From Bifidobacterium breve (GTDB lineage Bacteria; Bacteroidota; Bacteroidia; Cytophagales; UBA9547): a stretch of 7,008 nucleotides of DNA. The position numbers and the translations under genes were made by a program. Location: contig CALPQG020000134.1 in assembly GCA_943325655.2 (NCBI GenBank), forward strand, positions 1 to 7,008, read 5' to 3'. Under the pieces are notes generated by a model that was not told the origin of the DNA, did not search any database, and was given only the letters and a program-made list of their open reading frames with translations. This document shows positions 6,997-7,008 of the stretch, piece after piece; the stretch's first letter is position 1; each line of letters opens with the position of its first letter.

Positions 6997-7008
6997 AGCT
7001 ATTGGCGA

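Overview
The window most likely comes from a member of the Bacteroidota. This is inferred from the GltB/GltD sequence style, moderate-to-low GC, AT-rich start regions mostly without Shine-Dalgarno sites, and a candidate TAnnTTTG -7 element. No 16S or other taxonomic marker is present, so the phylum is an inference.

Layout. Positions 3-5874 are a core-metabolism operon: gltB (5' end cut off by the window edge) and gltD, overlapping by 8 nt, closed by a strong intrinsic terminator at 5897-5928. Together they encode both subunits of NAD(P)H-dependent glutamate synthase (GOGAT), which makes two glutamates from glutamine and 2-oxoglutarate. The operon promoter lies outside the window.

From about 5986 the character changes. 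An AT-rich block carries two short genes joined by an ATGA overlap: a 67-aa protein of antitoxin-like size and position, and a 150-aa PIN-domain protein with an intact set of acidic residues, a likely toxin RNase. The pair is bracketed by an 18-bp inverted repeat (16/18 matches). The repeat begins at GTTACAC on the left and ends at GTGTAAC on the right. The right copy opens a roughly 128-bp imperfect palindrome that ends in GTTATGC. This is the geometry expected of an integron gene cassette with its own attC site: the cassette's first bases complement the start of its attC. No integrase is visible. I read it, with moderate confidence, as a single mobile cassette of about 863 bp carrying a toxin-antitoxin module, inserted just downstream of gltBD.

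The last ~130 bases (6880-7008) contain no gene. They hold a dense cluster of inverted and direct copies of CAAGTCT/AGACTTG, including a perfect 14-bp hairpin and an 8-bp hairpin, resembling a REP/BIME-type palindromic repeat that probably continues past the window. The 3' region therefore looks like an insertion-prone spot after a conserved housekeeping operon.
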